64,000 bases of DNA, taken from the NCBI GenBank assembly GCA_963757605.1, contig CAVWSF010000002.1, positions 186,001 through 250,000 of the forward strand, read 5' to 3'. A model generated the notes under the pieces. It searched no databases and was not told the DNA's origin. It saw nothing but the letters and a program-made list of their open reading frames with translations. The first letter of the stretch is position 1. Each line of letters starts with the position of its first letter. Below are positions 32,325 to 40,382 of this stretch, one piece after another. The position numbers and the translations under genes were made by a program. The stretch comes from JAICJC01 sp963757605 (GTDB taxonomy: Bacteria > Actinomycetota > Thermoleophilia > Gaiellales > JAICJC01).

Positions 32325-32702
32325 ATGCCCGTCGTCGACCTGACCGACCATCCGACCGTCAAGACCCCGTACGGCCGCTGGCAGCCCCTGAACGGCCCCC
32401 TCGGCGTGGCCGGGTTCGGCATCAGCGCCATCGTGTGCGACCCGGGCGAGGAGTTCGACATCGAGCACGACGAGACTGACAGCGGCCAGCAGGAGGTGTA
32501 CGTCGTGGTCGCGGGGCGGGCGACGTTCCGGATCGGCGACGAGCAGGTCGAGGCCGGTCCCGGGCAGGTCGTCTCGGCGCCCGACCCGGCCGCGGTCCGA
32601 AGCTACGGCGCGCTCGAGCCCGGCACGCGCATCGTGTGCATCGGCGGCGCCGGTGGCGACGAGGGCTATGGCACCTGGATCGCCGACGCGGCGGAGAATT
32701 AG
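32325..32702 (+). CDS. Cupin-domain protein
   Basis: A 125-residue single-cupin beta-barrel. Motif 1 is EEFDIEHDETDSGQQEVYVV and motif 2 is VEAGPGQVVSAPDPAAVRSY. The first motif has a His plus Glu that could bind metal, but the usual second-motif His is replaced by Ser/Ala, so metal binding is doubtful. The ATG has a clear ribosome-binding site (GAGAGGAGCTCC), unlike its leaderless neighbours. It is divergent from the MarR operon across the shared operator. Its stop overlaps the convergent aminotransferase. Confidence 0.8.
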   Translation: MPVVDLTDHPTVKTPYGRWQPLNGPLGVAGFGISAIVCDPGEEFDIEHDETDSGQQEVYVVVAGRATFRIGDEQVEAGPGQVVSAPDPAAVRSYGALEPGTRIVCIGGAGGDEGYGTWIADAAEN

Positions 32703-33886
32703 CTGGCCAGGCTCGCCACGCCCTCCAGGAAGGCGTCGATCTCCGCGGGCGTGTTGTAGTGCACGGCGCCGACGCGGACCGCGCCGCCCGAGTCCTCGAT
32801 CCCCAGCCGCTGCATGAGCTCGAGCGCGTAGTAGTTGCCGTCCCAGACGAAGACGTCGCGCTCGCCGAGCGCTGCCGACACCTCGGCCGGGTGCTTGCCC
32901 GCCACGTTGAAGGCGTAGGTGGGGCAGCGGCGGTCGAGGTCGCGGGTGCCGTAGACGGTGACGGCGGCGATGCCCTCGAGCCCCTCCAGGAGCCGCGCGG
33001 AGAGCTCGCGCTCGTAGGCGGCCACCTGCTCCATGCCGAGCCCGGTCAGGTAGCGGATCGCCGCGGTCGTGCCGGCGATCCCCTCCAGGTTGATCGTCCC
33101 GGTCTCCCACGAGTGCGGCGGCTCGTCCGGCGCCGGGCGCACCTTGTAGGGCCGGTGCTGCTCGAGCAGCTCGCCGCGGCCGTAGAGCACGCCCACGTGG
33201 GGGCCGAAGAACTTGTAGGCCGAGCAGACCAGGAAGTCGCACCCGAGCGCCGAGACGTCGATGGCTCCGTGCGGCGCGTAGTGGACGGCGTCGACGTAGG
33301 AGACGGCGCCCGCCTCCCGGCACAGCGCGGCGAGCCGGGCGACGTCGTTGATCGTGCCGGCGCCGTTCGACGCCCAGCCGAACGCGGCCACGCGGGTCCG
33401 GCCGGTGAGCTTCGATGCGAAGTCGTCGACGTCGACGAGGCAGGAGTCGGTGTCGATCCCCGCCTGGCGGATCGTGACGCCGCGGTCGCTTGCGGCCAGC
33501 ATCCAGGGTGCGACGTTGGCGTCGTGGTCGAGCCCCGTCACGAGGATTTCGTCGCCCGGCCCGAGGCTTCGGCACAGGATCCGCGATGCGTGCATCGTGA
33601 GCGTCGTCATGTTGGCGCCGAAGACGATCTCGTGGCCCGACGCGGCGCCGAGGAACTCGGCGGCCACGGTGCGGGCCTCCTCGAGCATCGCGTCGCTTCG
33701 CCGTGAGGTCTCGAACGGCCCGCCCAGGTTGGCGTTGGCGTCGCGGTAGTAGGCCTCGACGGCCTCGTAGACGGAGCGGTGCGCCTGCGTGCCGCCGGGG
33801 TTGTCGAGGAAGACGCGGCGGCCGTCGATGGACGGGAAGCCGGCCCGGACGGCGGCGACGTCGATGGTGGAGGCAATCGGGTTCAT
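32699..33886 (-). CDS. Class V aminotransferase / cysteine desulfurase-like protein
   Basis: A 395-residue fold-type I PLP enzyme. Motifs: VFLDNPGGTQAHRSV, FGANMTTLTMHASRIL, LVTGLDHDANVAPW, and the PLP-lysine motif DFLVCSAYKFFGPHVGVLYG. VRVGAVHYNTPAEIDAFL lies at the end. It resembles the SufS/CsdA-related 'cysteine desulfurase-like' subfamily, but no suf/isc gene is nearby, so a different substrate is possible. It faces the FAD oxidoreductase divergently with 22 bp between starts. Confidence 0.85.
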   Translation of the reverse strand: MNPIASTIDVAAVRAGFPSIDGRRVFLDNPGGTQAHRSVYEAVEAYYRDANANLGGPFETSRRSDAMLEEARTVAAEFLGAASGHEIVFGANMTTLTMHASRILCRSLGPGDEILVTGLDHDANVAPWMLAASDRGVTIRQAGIDTDSCLVDVDDFASKLTGRTRVAAFGWASNGAGTINDVARLAALCREAGAVSYVDAVHYAPHGAIDVSALGCDFLVCSAYKFFGPHVGVLYGRGELLEQHRPYKVRPAPDEPPHSWETGTINLEGIAGTTAAIRYLTGLGMEQVAAYERELSARLLEGLEGIAAVTVYGTRDLDRRCPTYAFNVAGKHPAEVSAALGERDVFVWDGNYYALELMQRLGIEDSGGAVRVGAVHYNTPAEIDAFLEGVASLAS

Positions 33887-33908
33887 GGCGAGATCGTAAA
33901 CTGCCGCG

Positions 33909-35312
33909 ATGAAGCTCGTCATCCTTGGCGGCGGCCCCGCCGGATACGCCGCCGCCTCGGCGGCCGCGCACGTGGGCGGAGAGGTGACGCTGGTCGAGGA
34001 GTTCTCGCTGGGCGGGAACTGCACGATGACCGACGCGGTGCCGTCGAAGACGCTGCTCACGACCGCCGACGCGATGCTCGAGGTGGCCCGCGCCGAGGCG
34101 GCCGGGCTCGACTTCGTGCAGGGCTTCCCGGAGGTGAACCTACGGCGGACTCTGGCTCGGGCGCGGGCCGTGGCGCTGCACCAGAGCCGCGGCGTGCGCG
34201 AGCGGATGGACGGCATGAACGTGCAGGTGCTCCCGGGGCGCGGCCGGTTCACGGGCCCGAACACGCTCGTCGCCAACGTGGACGGCCGCGACCACGAGCT
34301 CGACTTCGACGCGCTCCTCGTCTGCACGGGCGCCTCGCCGTTCGTGCCGCCGTTCGCCCGGCCCGACGCGCACCGGGTGCTGACGACCCGGCAGGTGTTC
34401 GAACTGCGCGACCTGCCCGAGCACCTCGTCGTCCTGGGCGCCGGCCCGACCGGGTGCGAGTTCGCCGACTTCTTCTCGCGCTGCGGCTCGCGGGTGACGC
34501 TCGTCTCGGCCCGCGACCAGCTCCTCCCGACCGACGATCCCGACCTGGCCGAGGTGCTGGAGGAGGTCTTCCTGCGGCGCGGCATGGACGTGATCGAGAA
34601 CGGGCGCGCGTCGGCGATCGACACGGAGGATCCCGAGCGCGTCCGGCTCGTGCTCGAGGACGGGCGCGACCTCACCTGCTCGCACCTGCTCCTCTGCATC
34701 GGCATGCGCCCGAACACGCTCGACCTGGGGCTCGACGCGGCCGGCGTCGAGTTCGGCGATCGCGGCGCGCTGCCGGTCGACGAGTTCCTTCGTACGAGCG
34801 TCCCCCACATCTACGCGTGCGGCGACGTCACCGGCCAGGTGATGCTCGCCAACACGGCGGCGGTGCACGGCCGCACGGCCGCCCTGCACGCGCTCGGTAT
34901 CGAGATCGAGCCGGTCGCCTACACCGGCGTCGCGTGGTGCGTCTTCACGCGCCCCGAGATCGCCAAGGCCGGTATCTCCGAGCGCCAGGCCCGGCTCGAC
35001 GGGATCCCCGTGCGCGTGACCAAGCAGCTGATCCGGGCCAACCCGCGGGCGGTGATGGAGGGCGAGACCGACGGCATGATCAAGCTTCTGTCAGACCCCG
35101 ACGACGGCACGATCCTCGGCGGGGCGATGGTCGGGCTGCGGGCGTCCGAGGTGATCACGGCCGTCGCGCTGGCGGTGCACGCCAGGCTCTCGGTGCAGGT
35201 GCTGGCCGAGACGGCCGCCGTCAACCCGTCGATGTCGGAGAGCCTCCAGCGGGCGGCCGAGAAGGCCGCTGAGGGCATGCTCGGCATCTCACGCGTGACG
35301 CTGACGAGCTGA
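33909..35312 (+). CDS. LpdA-like pyridine nucleotide-disulfide oxidoreductase lacking the redox Cys pair
   Basis: A 467-residue flavoprotein: FAD motif LVILGGGPAGYAAAS, NAD(P) motif LVVLGAGPTGCEFADFFSRC, second FAD motif HIYACGDVTG, and a dimerisation domain with FTRPEIAKAGISE. Class I members carry the redox pair GGTCxxxGCxPSK; here the segment is GGNCTMTDAVPSK. The first Cys is present but the second is replaced, so disulfide chemistry is lost. This resembles mycobacterial LpdA (Rv3303c-type) quinone reductases and soluble transhydrogenases rather than lipoamide dehydrogenase. TAAACT lies 6 nt before the ATG (leaderless). Confidence 0.87.
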   Translation: MKLVILGGGPAGYAAASAAAHVGGEVTLVEEFSLGGNCTMTDAVPSKTLLTTADAMLEVARAEAAGLDFVQGFPEVNLRRTLARARAVALHQSRGVRERMDGMNVQVLPGRGRFTGPNTLVANVDGRDHELDFDALLVCTGASPFVPPFARPDAHRVLTTRQVFELRDLPEHLVVLGAGPTGCEFADFFSRCGSRVTLVSARDQLLPTDDPDLAEVLEEVFLRRGMDVIENGRASAIDTEDPERVRLVLEDGRDLTCSHLLLCIGMRPNTLDLGLDAAGVEFGDRGALPVDEFLRTSVPHIYACGDVTGQVMLANTAAVHGRTAALHALGIEIEPVAYTGVAWCVFTRPEIAKAGISERQARLDGIPVRVTKQLIRANPRAVMEGETDGMIKLLSDPDDGTILGGAMVGLRASEVITAVALAVHARLSVQVLAETAAVNPSMSESLQRAAEKAAEGMLGISRVTLTS

Positions 35313-35340
35313 AAATTTGGGGTCAGACCCCAATTTTCAG
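35309..35340. terminator. Bidirectional terminator / GGGGTCAGACCCC palindrome
   Basis: The near-perfect palindrome CTGAAAATT..AATTTTCAG surrounds the core GGGGTC-A-GACCCC, with one unpaired T. It contains the stop codons of both convergent genes (TGA 35310-35312 and TCA 35337-35339). The A/T flanks act as U-tracts in both directions. The same GGGGTCWGACCCC core occurs at 59345-59357. Confidence 0.8.
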
Positions 35341-36098
35341 ACCTCGATGCGCAAACCCGGGTGGGCGATCTCGATCGGGCCGGAGTACTCGGCGCGGGCC
35401 TTCTCGATGACCTCGTCGCTGCCGTTCTCGGCCGGGACGTGGGTCAGCAGCAGCCGCTTCACCCTCGCCCGCGCCGCCTCGCGGCCGGCCTCGGCGGCGT
35501 CCATGTGGCCGCGCTCCGTCGAGTCGCCCTGCGCGTCCTTGAGCGACGCCTCGCACAGGAAGAGGTCGGCGCCATGGGCGAACCGGGCCAGCCGCTCGGT
35601 CGGGGCGGTGTCGGCCGAGTAGGCGATCGTCGAGTTCCCGACGTCGATCTTGATCGAGTAGCACGTCGTGTAGTGCAGGCTCGGCGCGAACGTGAAGCGC
35701 ATGTCGCCAAGGCGCAGGTCGAGCTGGGGGTCGTACTCGATGACCTCCCAGGCCGCCTCGAACGTCTCGACCGACCCGTCCCACACCGCCGCCACCCGGT
35801 CGAGCACCTGCCTCCCCCCCGGTGGGAGGTGAAGCGTCGCCCGCGGCCGGTCGTTCCATGAGCCGTACCGGTAGGCGTAGTGGAGCGGGACGAGGTCGAA
35901 CCAGTGGTCGGCGTGGAAGTGGCTGATGACGATGTCGGTGAGCGGCCCGGGGTCGTGGGCCCGCAGCTCCGAGGCGATCCCCGACCCGCAGTCGAGCAGC
36001 ACGCGGGCCCGGTCGCTCTCGACGAGATAGCCGCTCGCCGCCTGTCCCGGGTTGGGCCACGCCGGGCTCCCGCCGAGCACGGTGAGCGCCAGCCCCAC
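35337..36098 (-). CDS. Metallo-beta-lactamase fold hydrolase (RNase Z-like)
   Basis: A 253-residue MBL protein. The zinc motif ISHFHADHWFDLV has His60, His62, Asp64 and His65. LTVLGGSPAWPNPGQAASGY is the RNase Z-type opening, and later ligands lie in TIAYSADTAPTE and RLLLTHVPAENG. It may be a 3'-tRNase or a phosphodiesterase; the short length fits the latter. GTG 36098 is two bases before the fabI stop, suggesting one operon with fabI. Confidence 0.84.
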   Translation of the reverse strand: MGLALTVLGGSPAWPNPGQAASGYLVESDRARVLLDCGSGIASELRAHDPGPLTDIVISHFHADHWFDLVPLHYAYRYGSWNDRPRATLHLPPGGRQVLDRVAAVWDGSVETFEAAWEVIEYDPQLDLRLGDMRFTFAPSLHYTTCYSIKIDVGNSTIAYSADTAPTERLARFAHGADLFLCEASLKDAQGDSTERGHMDAAEAGREAARARVKRLLLTHVPAENGSDEVIEKARAEYSGPIEIAHPGLRIEV

Positions 36099-36100
36099 GC

Positions 36101-36880
36101 TCAGATCCCCATCGCGTGGTAGCCGGAGTCGACGTAGACGGTCGTGCCCGTGACCATCCGCGACATCGGGCTGCACAGGTAGAGCGCCGCCTGGCCGACG
36201 TCGGCGGCGTCGATGTTCTGGCGCATCGGCGAGCGCTCCTCGATGACCGTCTCGATGTCCTTGAACCCGGCGATGCCGGCCGACGCCAGCGTCCGCACCG
36301 GCCCGGCCGAGATCGCGTTCACGCGGATCGCCGCCGGCCCCAGCTCGTAGGCCAGGTAGCGCACCGAGCACTCGAGTGCCGCCTTCGCCGTCGCCATGAC
36401 GTTGTAGCCCGGGAACGCGCGCTCGCTGGCCATGTAGGTCATCGTCACCATCGACCCGCCGCCGCGGGCCGCCATCAGCGGCTCGGCTCGGCGGGCCATC
36501 GCGATCATCGAGTAGGCCGAGACGTCGAGCGCGGTTTGGAACGCGTCGCGCGGGGTCTCGATGAAGCGGTTGGTGAACGTGTCCTGGGGTGCGAACGCGA
36601 TCGAGTGGACGAAGATGTCGAGCCCGCCGAGCTCCTCGCCGACCTGCTCGAACGCCCGGTCGATGCTGGCGTCGGCCGACACGTCGCACTCGACGACGAC
36701 ATCGGACTCGGCCTCCGCGGCGAGCTTCCGCACCCCGCCCTCGAGCCGCTCGCCCTGATAGGTGAACGCGAGCTGCGCGCCCGCGCCATGCAGCGCCTGG
36801 GCGATCGCCCACGCGATCGACCGCTTGTTGGCCACGCCCGCGACCAGCGCCAGCTTGCCGTCCAGAATCCCGTCCGCCAC
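36101..36880 (-). CDS. fabI: Enoyl-[acyl-carrier-protein] reductase (NADH), FabI
   Basis: A 259-residue atypical short-chain dehydrogenase that catalyses the last reduction of fatty-acid elongation. FabI-specific features: the opening DGKLALVAGVANKRSIAWAI, the VHSIAFAP motif, catalytic Tyr/Lys in FPGYNVMATAKAALE (Y-x6-K), and NAISAGPVRTLASAGIAGF. It is the likely target of triclosan-type inhibitors in this organism. No other fab genes are adjacent. Confidence 0.95.
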   Translation of the reverse strand: MADGILDGKLALVAGVANKRSIAWAIAQALHGAGAQLAFTYQGERLEGGVRKLAAEAESDVVVECDVSADASIDRAFEQVGEELGGLDIFVHSIAFAPQDTFTNRFIETPRDAFQTALDVSAYSMIAMARRAEPLMAARGGGSMVTMTYMASERAFPGYNVMATAKAALECSVRYLAYELGPAAIRVNAISAGPVRTLASAGIAGFKDIETVIEERSPMRQNIDAADVGQAALYLCSPMSRMVTGTTVYVDSGYHAMGI

Positions 36881-36926
36881 GTCACCACTCCCTTCCCGTT
36901 GGCGCCGGTGACCCTAGCAATTCCGC

Positions 36927-37448
36927 TCAGTCGAGCCGGGTGGCGACCTCGGCGAGCGGCGCCCGCTCGGACTCCTGCGGCGGGTGCAGCGGATGGCCCA
37001 GGTGAAGCAGGCCGACCGCGACCTCGTCCGGCTCGAGCCCGACGGCGGCGCGCCCGCCTGGCTCGTCGAGGATCCCAAGTGTCCGCCAGTAGCCGGCCAG
37101 CCCGCGCGCGTGCGCGGCCAGGAGCACGATGTAGGCCGCGACTCCGGTGGCCAGGACGTCCTCGTGGTCCTGCACGGCGTCGCCCGTCTGGCGCGCCGAG
37201 ACGACGACGAGCGTCGGCGCCCGGTCGAGCTTTCGGGCCGAGCCGGGCTTGGCCGCGTCGGCGGCCGCCTTCAGCCGCTCGAGTGACGCCGGGCCGAGAA
37301 TGCGGAAGCGCCACGGGTTGGTCAGGTGGTGGTTGGGCGCCCACCGGGCCAGGTCGAGCAGGTCGTCGAGCGTGCCGGCGTCGACGGGCTCGGGCCGGTA
37401 GGCCTTGTGCGTCCGCCGCGTGCGGACGGCGGCATCGACCTCCATCAT
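36927..37448 (-). CDS. Nitroreductase-family flavoprotein
   Basis: A 173-residue FMN-dependent nitroreductase. VDAAVRTRRTHKAYRPEPVD is the FMN-phosphate site, ARWAPNHHLTNPWRFRIL follows, and GYWRTLGILDEPGGRAAVGL is the usual second FMN segment. YdjA/Frm2-like small dimeric members are similar. Physiological substrate unknown. ATG 37448 overlaps the acyl-CoA synthetase stop by 4 bp, so they are co-translated. Confidence 0.85.
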   Translation of the reverse strand: MMEVDAAVRTRRTHKAYRPEPVDAGTLDDLLDLARWAPNHHLTNPWRFRILGPASLERLKAAADAAKPGSARKLDRAPTLVVVSARQTGDAVQDHEDVLATGVAAYIVLLAAHARGLAGYWRTLGILDEPGGRAAVGLEPDEVAVGLLHLGHPLHPPQESERAPLAEVATRLD

Positions 37449-39448
37449 TTTGACGTCGCCAGCCCCTCCAGCGCGGACGGGTTCTCGAGCGAGGAGAGGT
37501 CGCCGGGGTCCTCGCCGAGGGCCGTGGCCCGGACGGCACGGCGCACGATCTTGGCCGTCCGCGTCTTCGGGAGCGCGTCCACGAACCGGATCTGGGCCGG
37601 CGCGAACGCCTTCCCGAGCACCGCGGAGATCTGCCCGCGCACGTCGGCGCGCAGCTCGTCGGTGGCCTCGATCCCGGGCCGAAGGACGCAGTAGACCCAC
37701 GCCACCTCGCCCTTCACCTCGTCGGGGACGCCGATGGCGCACGCCTCGGCGACGGCCGCGTGCGACACCGCTGCCGACTCGAACTCCGCCGGCCCGATCC
37801 GCTTCCCTGCCACGTTCAGGGTGTCGTCGGAGCGGCCGTGCAGGTACCAGAACCCGTCCTCGTCGACCGACGCCCAGTCGCCGTGCGCCCAGACGTCCGG
37901 CCAGCGCGACCAGTACGAGTCGAGGTAGCGCTGCGGGTCGCCCCACACGCCGCGCGTCATCGACGGCCAGGGCTTGCGGCACACCAGCTCGCCCACCTCG
38001 CCGGCGGGCAGGTGCTCGCCGTCCGGCCCGGCCACGTCGATCGCCATGCCCAGCGCCGGCCCGCCCAGCGTGCACGACCGCAGCGGCATGACCGGCATGG
38101 GCGAGAGGAAGCAGGCCCCGACCTCGGTGCCGCCGGACAGGTTGATGATCGGCGCGCGGCCCTCCCCGACGATCTCGTGCAGCCACACGTACGGGTCGGG
38201 GTTCCACGGCTCGCCCGTCGAGGCCAGGATCCGGATCGAGGAGCGATCGTGGGCGCGCACCGGCTCCTCGCCGTGGGAGCGAAGCGCCCGGATGAGCGTG
38301 GGCGACACGCCGAGCACAGAGATGCGGTGCCGCTCGACGAGGTCCCACAACCGCCCGGGGCCGGGGTAGTCGGGCGCGCCCTCCGAGAGCACGAGCGTGG
38401 CGCCGGCCGCTCCCGCGCCGACCACCACCCAGGGGCCCATGATCCAGCCCATGTCGGTCACCCACATGACGCGGTCGTCCGCGTGGACGTCGGCCTGGAA
38501 CGCCGCCTCCTCGGCGATCTTCACGAGGAGCCCGCCGTGGACATGGACGGCGCCCTTGGGCCGGCCGGTTGTCCCCGACGTGTAGATCACCATCATCGGC
38601 GTCTCGGCGGCGAGCGCCGGCGCGTCGAGCTCCGGGCTCTGACGTGCGACCAGCTCGTCCCAGCGGTGGTCGCGTCCGGCCTGCATTGCCACGGAGGTCC
38701 CGAGCCGGTCCCAGACGACGACGTGGCGGACGCTCGGCGCGTCCGCAACGGCGGCGTCGGCGATGGTCTTCATCGACACCGGCCGTCCGCGCCGGGGGAC
38801 GGCGTCGGCCGTCAGGAGCGCCACGGCGCCGGCGTCGGCCAGCCGGGCGGCGACGGCCGGCGCGGCGAAGCCCGAGAAGATGGGCACGACGATCGCACCG
38901 ATCTTGCAGATCGCGTAGAAGCCGGCCACGGCCTGGATCGACATGGGCAGGAAGAGCCCGACCGCGTCGCCGCGGCCGACGCCCAGCTCGATGAGCGCGT
39001 TCGCGAGCCGGTTCGTCTCGGCGGTGAGCTGGCCGTAGGTCATCCGCTCGACCCGGCCGTCCTCGCTCTCCCACACGACCGCCGGCCGGTCGGCGGGGTG
39101 GCGGTCGACGCAGTTCTGCGTGAGGTTCAGGGTGCCGCCCGAGAACCAGGTCGACCAGGCGACCCCGCGCGACGTGTCGAGCACATGCTCGTACGGCGTC
39201 GAGAACTCGATCCCGAGGAAGCGGACGGCCGCGTCCCAGAACCACTCGACGTCGTCCTGGCTGCGCCGGATCAGCTCGCGCCAGTCGGCGATGCCGTGCT
39301 CGCGCATGAACGCCGTGGCGCGCGCGTGCTCGATCGCCTCGGCCGTCGGCTGCCAGATGTAGTCGTCCCCGGCGATGCCGAGGATGCTACGTGAGACAGT
39401 GCGGGCGCCGATGAAGGTCGTGATCGCCCCCGACAAGCTGCGCGGCAC
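37445..39448 (-). CDS. Acetyl-CoA synthetase-like AMP-forming ligase
   Basis: A ligase of up to 667 residues in the ANL superfamily: A3 P-loop MVIYTSGTTGRPKGAVHVHG, A5-like PIINLSGGTEVGA, A7/A8 AHGDWASVDEDGFWYLHGRS, and the A10 lysine in LPKTRTAKIVRR, the site acetylated in Acs enzymes. It activates a carboxylic acid with ATP and CoA; length and the N-terminal part (DDYIWQPTAEAIEHARATAF) point to the Acs/propionyl-CoA synthetase branch. The start is uncertain: the only GTG (39448) lies 38 bp inside the divergent glycerate kinase gene. Confidence 0.87.
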   Translation of the reverse strand: MPRSLSGAITTFIGARTVSRSILGIAGDDYIWQPTAEAIEHARATAFMREHGIADWRELIRRSQDDVEWFWDAAVRFLGIEFSTPYEHVLDTSRGVAWSTWFSGGTLNLTQNCVDRHPADRPAVVWESEDGRVERMTYGQLTAETNRLANALIELGVGRGDAVGLFLPMSIQAVAGFYAICKIGAIVVPIFSGFAAPAVAARLADAGAVALLTADAVPRRGRPVSMKTIADAAVADAPSVRHVVVWDRLGTSVAMQAGRDHRWDELVARQSPELDAPALAAETPMMVIYTSGTTGRPKGAVHVHGGLLVKIAEEAAFQADVHADDRVMWVTDMGWIMGPWVVVGAGAAGATLVLSEGAPDYPGPGRLWDLVERHRISVLGVSPTLIRALRSHGEEPVRAHDRSSIRILASTGEPWNPDPYVWLHEIVGEGRAPIINLSGGTEVGACFLSPMPVMPLRSCTLGGPALGMAIDVAGPDGEHLPAGEVGELVCRKPWPSMTRGVWGDPQRYLDSYWSRWPDVWAHGDWASVDEDGFWYLHGRSDDTLNVAGKRIGPAEFESAAVSHAAVAEACAIGVPDEVKGEVAWVYCVLRPGIEATDELRADVRGQISAVLGKAFAPAQIRFVDALPKTRTAKIVRRAVRATALGEDPGDLSSLENPSALEGLATSK

Positions 39449-40382
39449 CTACACGGCCGACGAGGCGGCGGCGGCGCTCGCCCGCGGTTGGCGGGCGGTC
39501 CGCCCCGGCGACGACCTCGTCCAGCTGCCGCTGGCCGACGGCGGCGAGGGCACGGCGGCGGCCATCGTGGGGGCGCGCGGCGGCGAGTGGCGCGAGGCGC
39601 AGGTGCACGACGCCCTCGGCCGTCCGTGCACGGCCCGCTTCGCCCGCCTGATCGACGGATCGGCGGCGCTCGACGTCGCCGAGGCCTGCGGGGCCGGCCG
39701 GGTGGTCGACCGGCCGCGCGACCCCATCGGCGCCTCGTCGCGGGGCGCCGGGGAGCTGATCCGGGCGGCGATCGATGATGGGGCGCTTCGGGTCGTGATC
39801 GGCGTCGGCGGCACGGCCTCGACCGACGGCGGGATCGGGCTGCGCGATGGGCTCGGCCCGGTGCCCGGCGATGTTGGGCTGGTCGCCGCGCTCGACGTCC
39901 AGAATCCGCTCCTCGGGCCGAGCGGCGCGGCGGCCGTGTTCGGGCCGCAGAAGGGTGCGAGCGCCGCGCAGGTTGCCGAGCTCGAGGAGCGCCTGCGGAG
40001 CCTGCACCTGCCGACAGCTGACCGGCCGGGGGCGGGTGCGGGCGGCGGGATCGGCGGCATGCTCATGCAGCTCGGGGCGCGGGCGGTCTCAGGCGCCTCG
40101 CTCGTGACCGAGGAGGTCGGCCTCGCCCGCGAGCTGGGAAACGCGGGACTGTGCATCACCGCCGAGGGCCGGATCGACCGCCAGACGCTCTCCGGCAAGA
40201 TCGTCGGCCACGTCGCTGACCTCTGCCGCGCAACCGGCGTCCAATGCATTGCCGTGGGCGGCATCGTCGAGGCCGCCGCGGCGGAGGAGCTCGAGCGGCG
40301 CGGATGCGAGACCCACAAGCAGGGCGACTTGGAGCGCGCGGGGCGGGAGCTGGCCTTGCGCTGCTCCTCGCCGCCCTCCTGA
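39411..40382 (+). CDS. Glycerate 2-kinase (GlxK/GarK family)
   Basis: A 323-residue type I glycerate kinase. MKVVIAPDKLRGTYTADEAA is the family opening; LPLADGGEGTAAAIV and VIGVGGTASTDGGIGL are the hallmark substrate and nucleotide motifs. ITAEGRIDRQTLSGKIVGHV is also conserved. At 323 residues it is somewhat shorter than E. coli GlxK (381), with deletions in the middle. ATG 39411 is chosen over an upstream frame to 39375 that overlaps the ligase. Its 3' end overlaps the next gene by 79 bp. Confidence 0.88.
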   Translation: MKVVIAPDKLRGTYTADEAAAALARGWRAVRPGDDLVQLPLADGGEGTAAAIVGARGGEWREAQVHDALGRPCTARFARLIDGSAALDVAEACGAGRVVDRPRDPIGASSRGAGELIRAAIDDGALRVVIGVGGTASTDGGIGLRDGLGPVPGDVGLVAALDVQNPLLGPSGAAAVFGPQKGASAAQVAELEERLRSLHLPTADRPGAGAGGGIGGMLMQLGARAVSGASLVTEEVGLARELGNAGLCITAEGRIDRQTLSGKIVGHVADLCRATGVQCIAVGGIVEAAAAEELERRGCETHKQGDLERAGRELALRCSSPPS

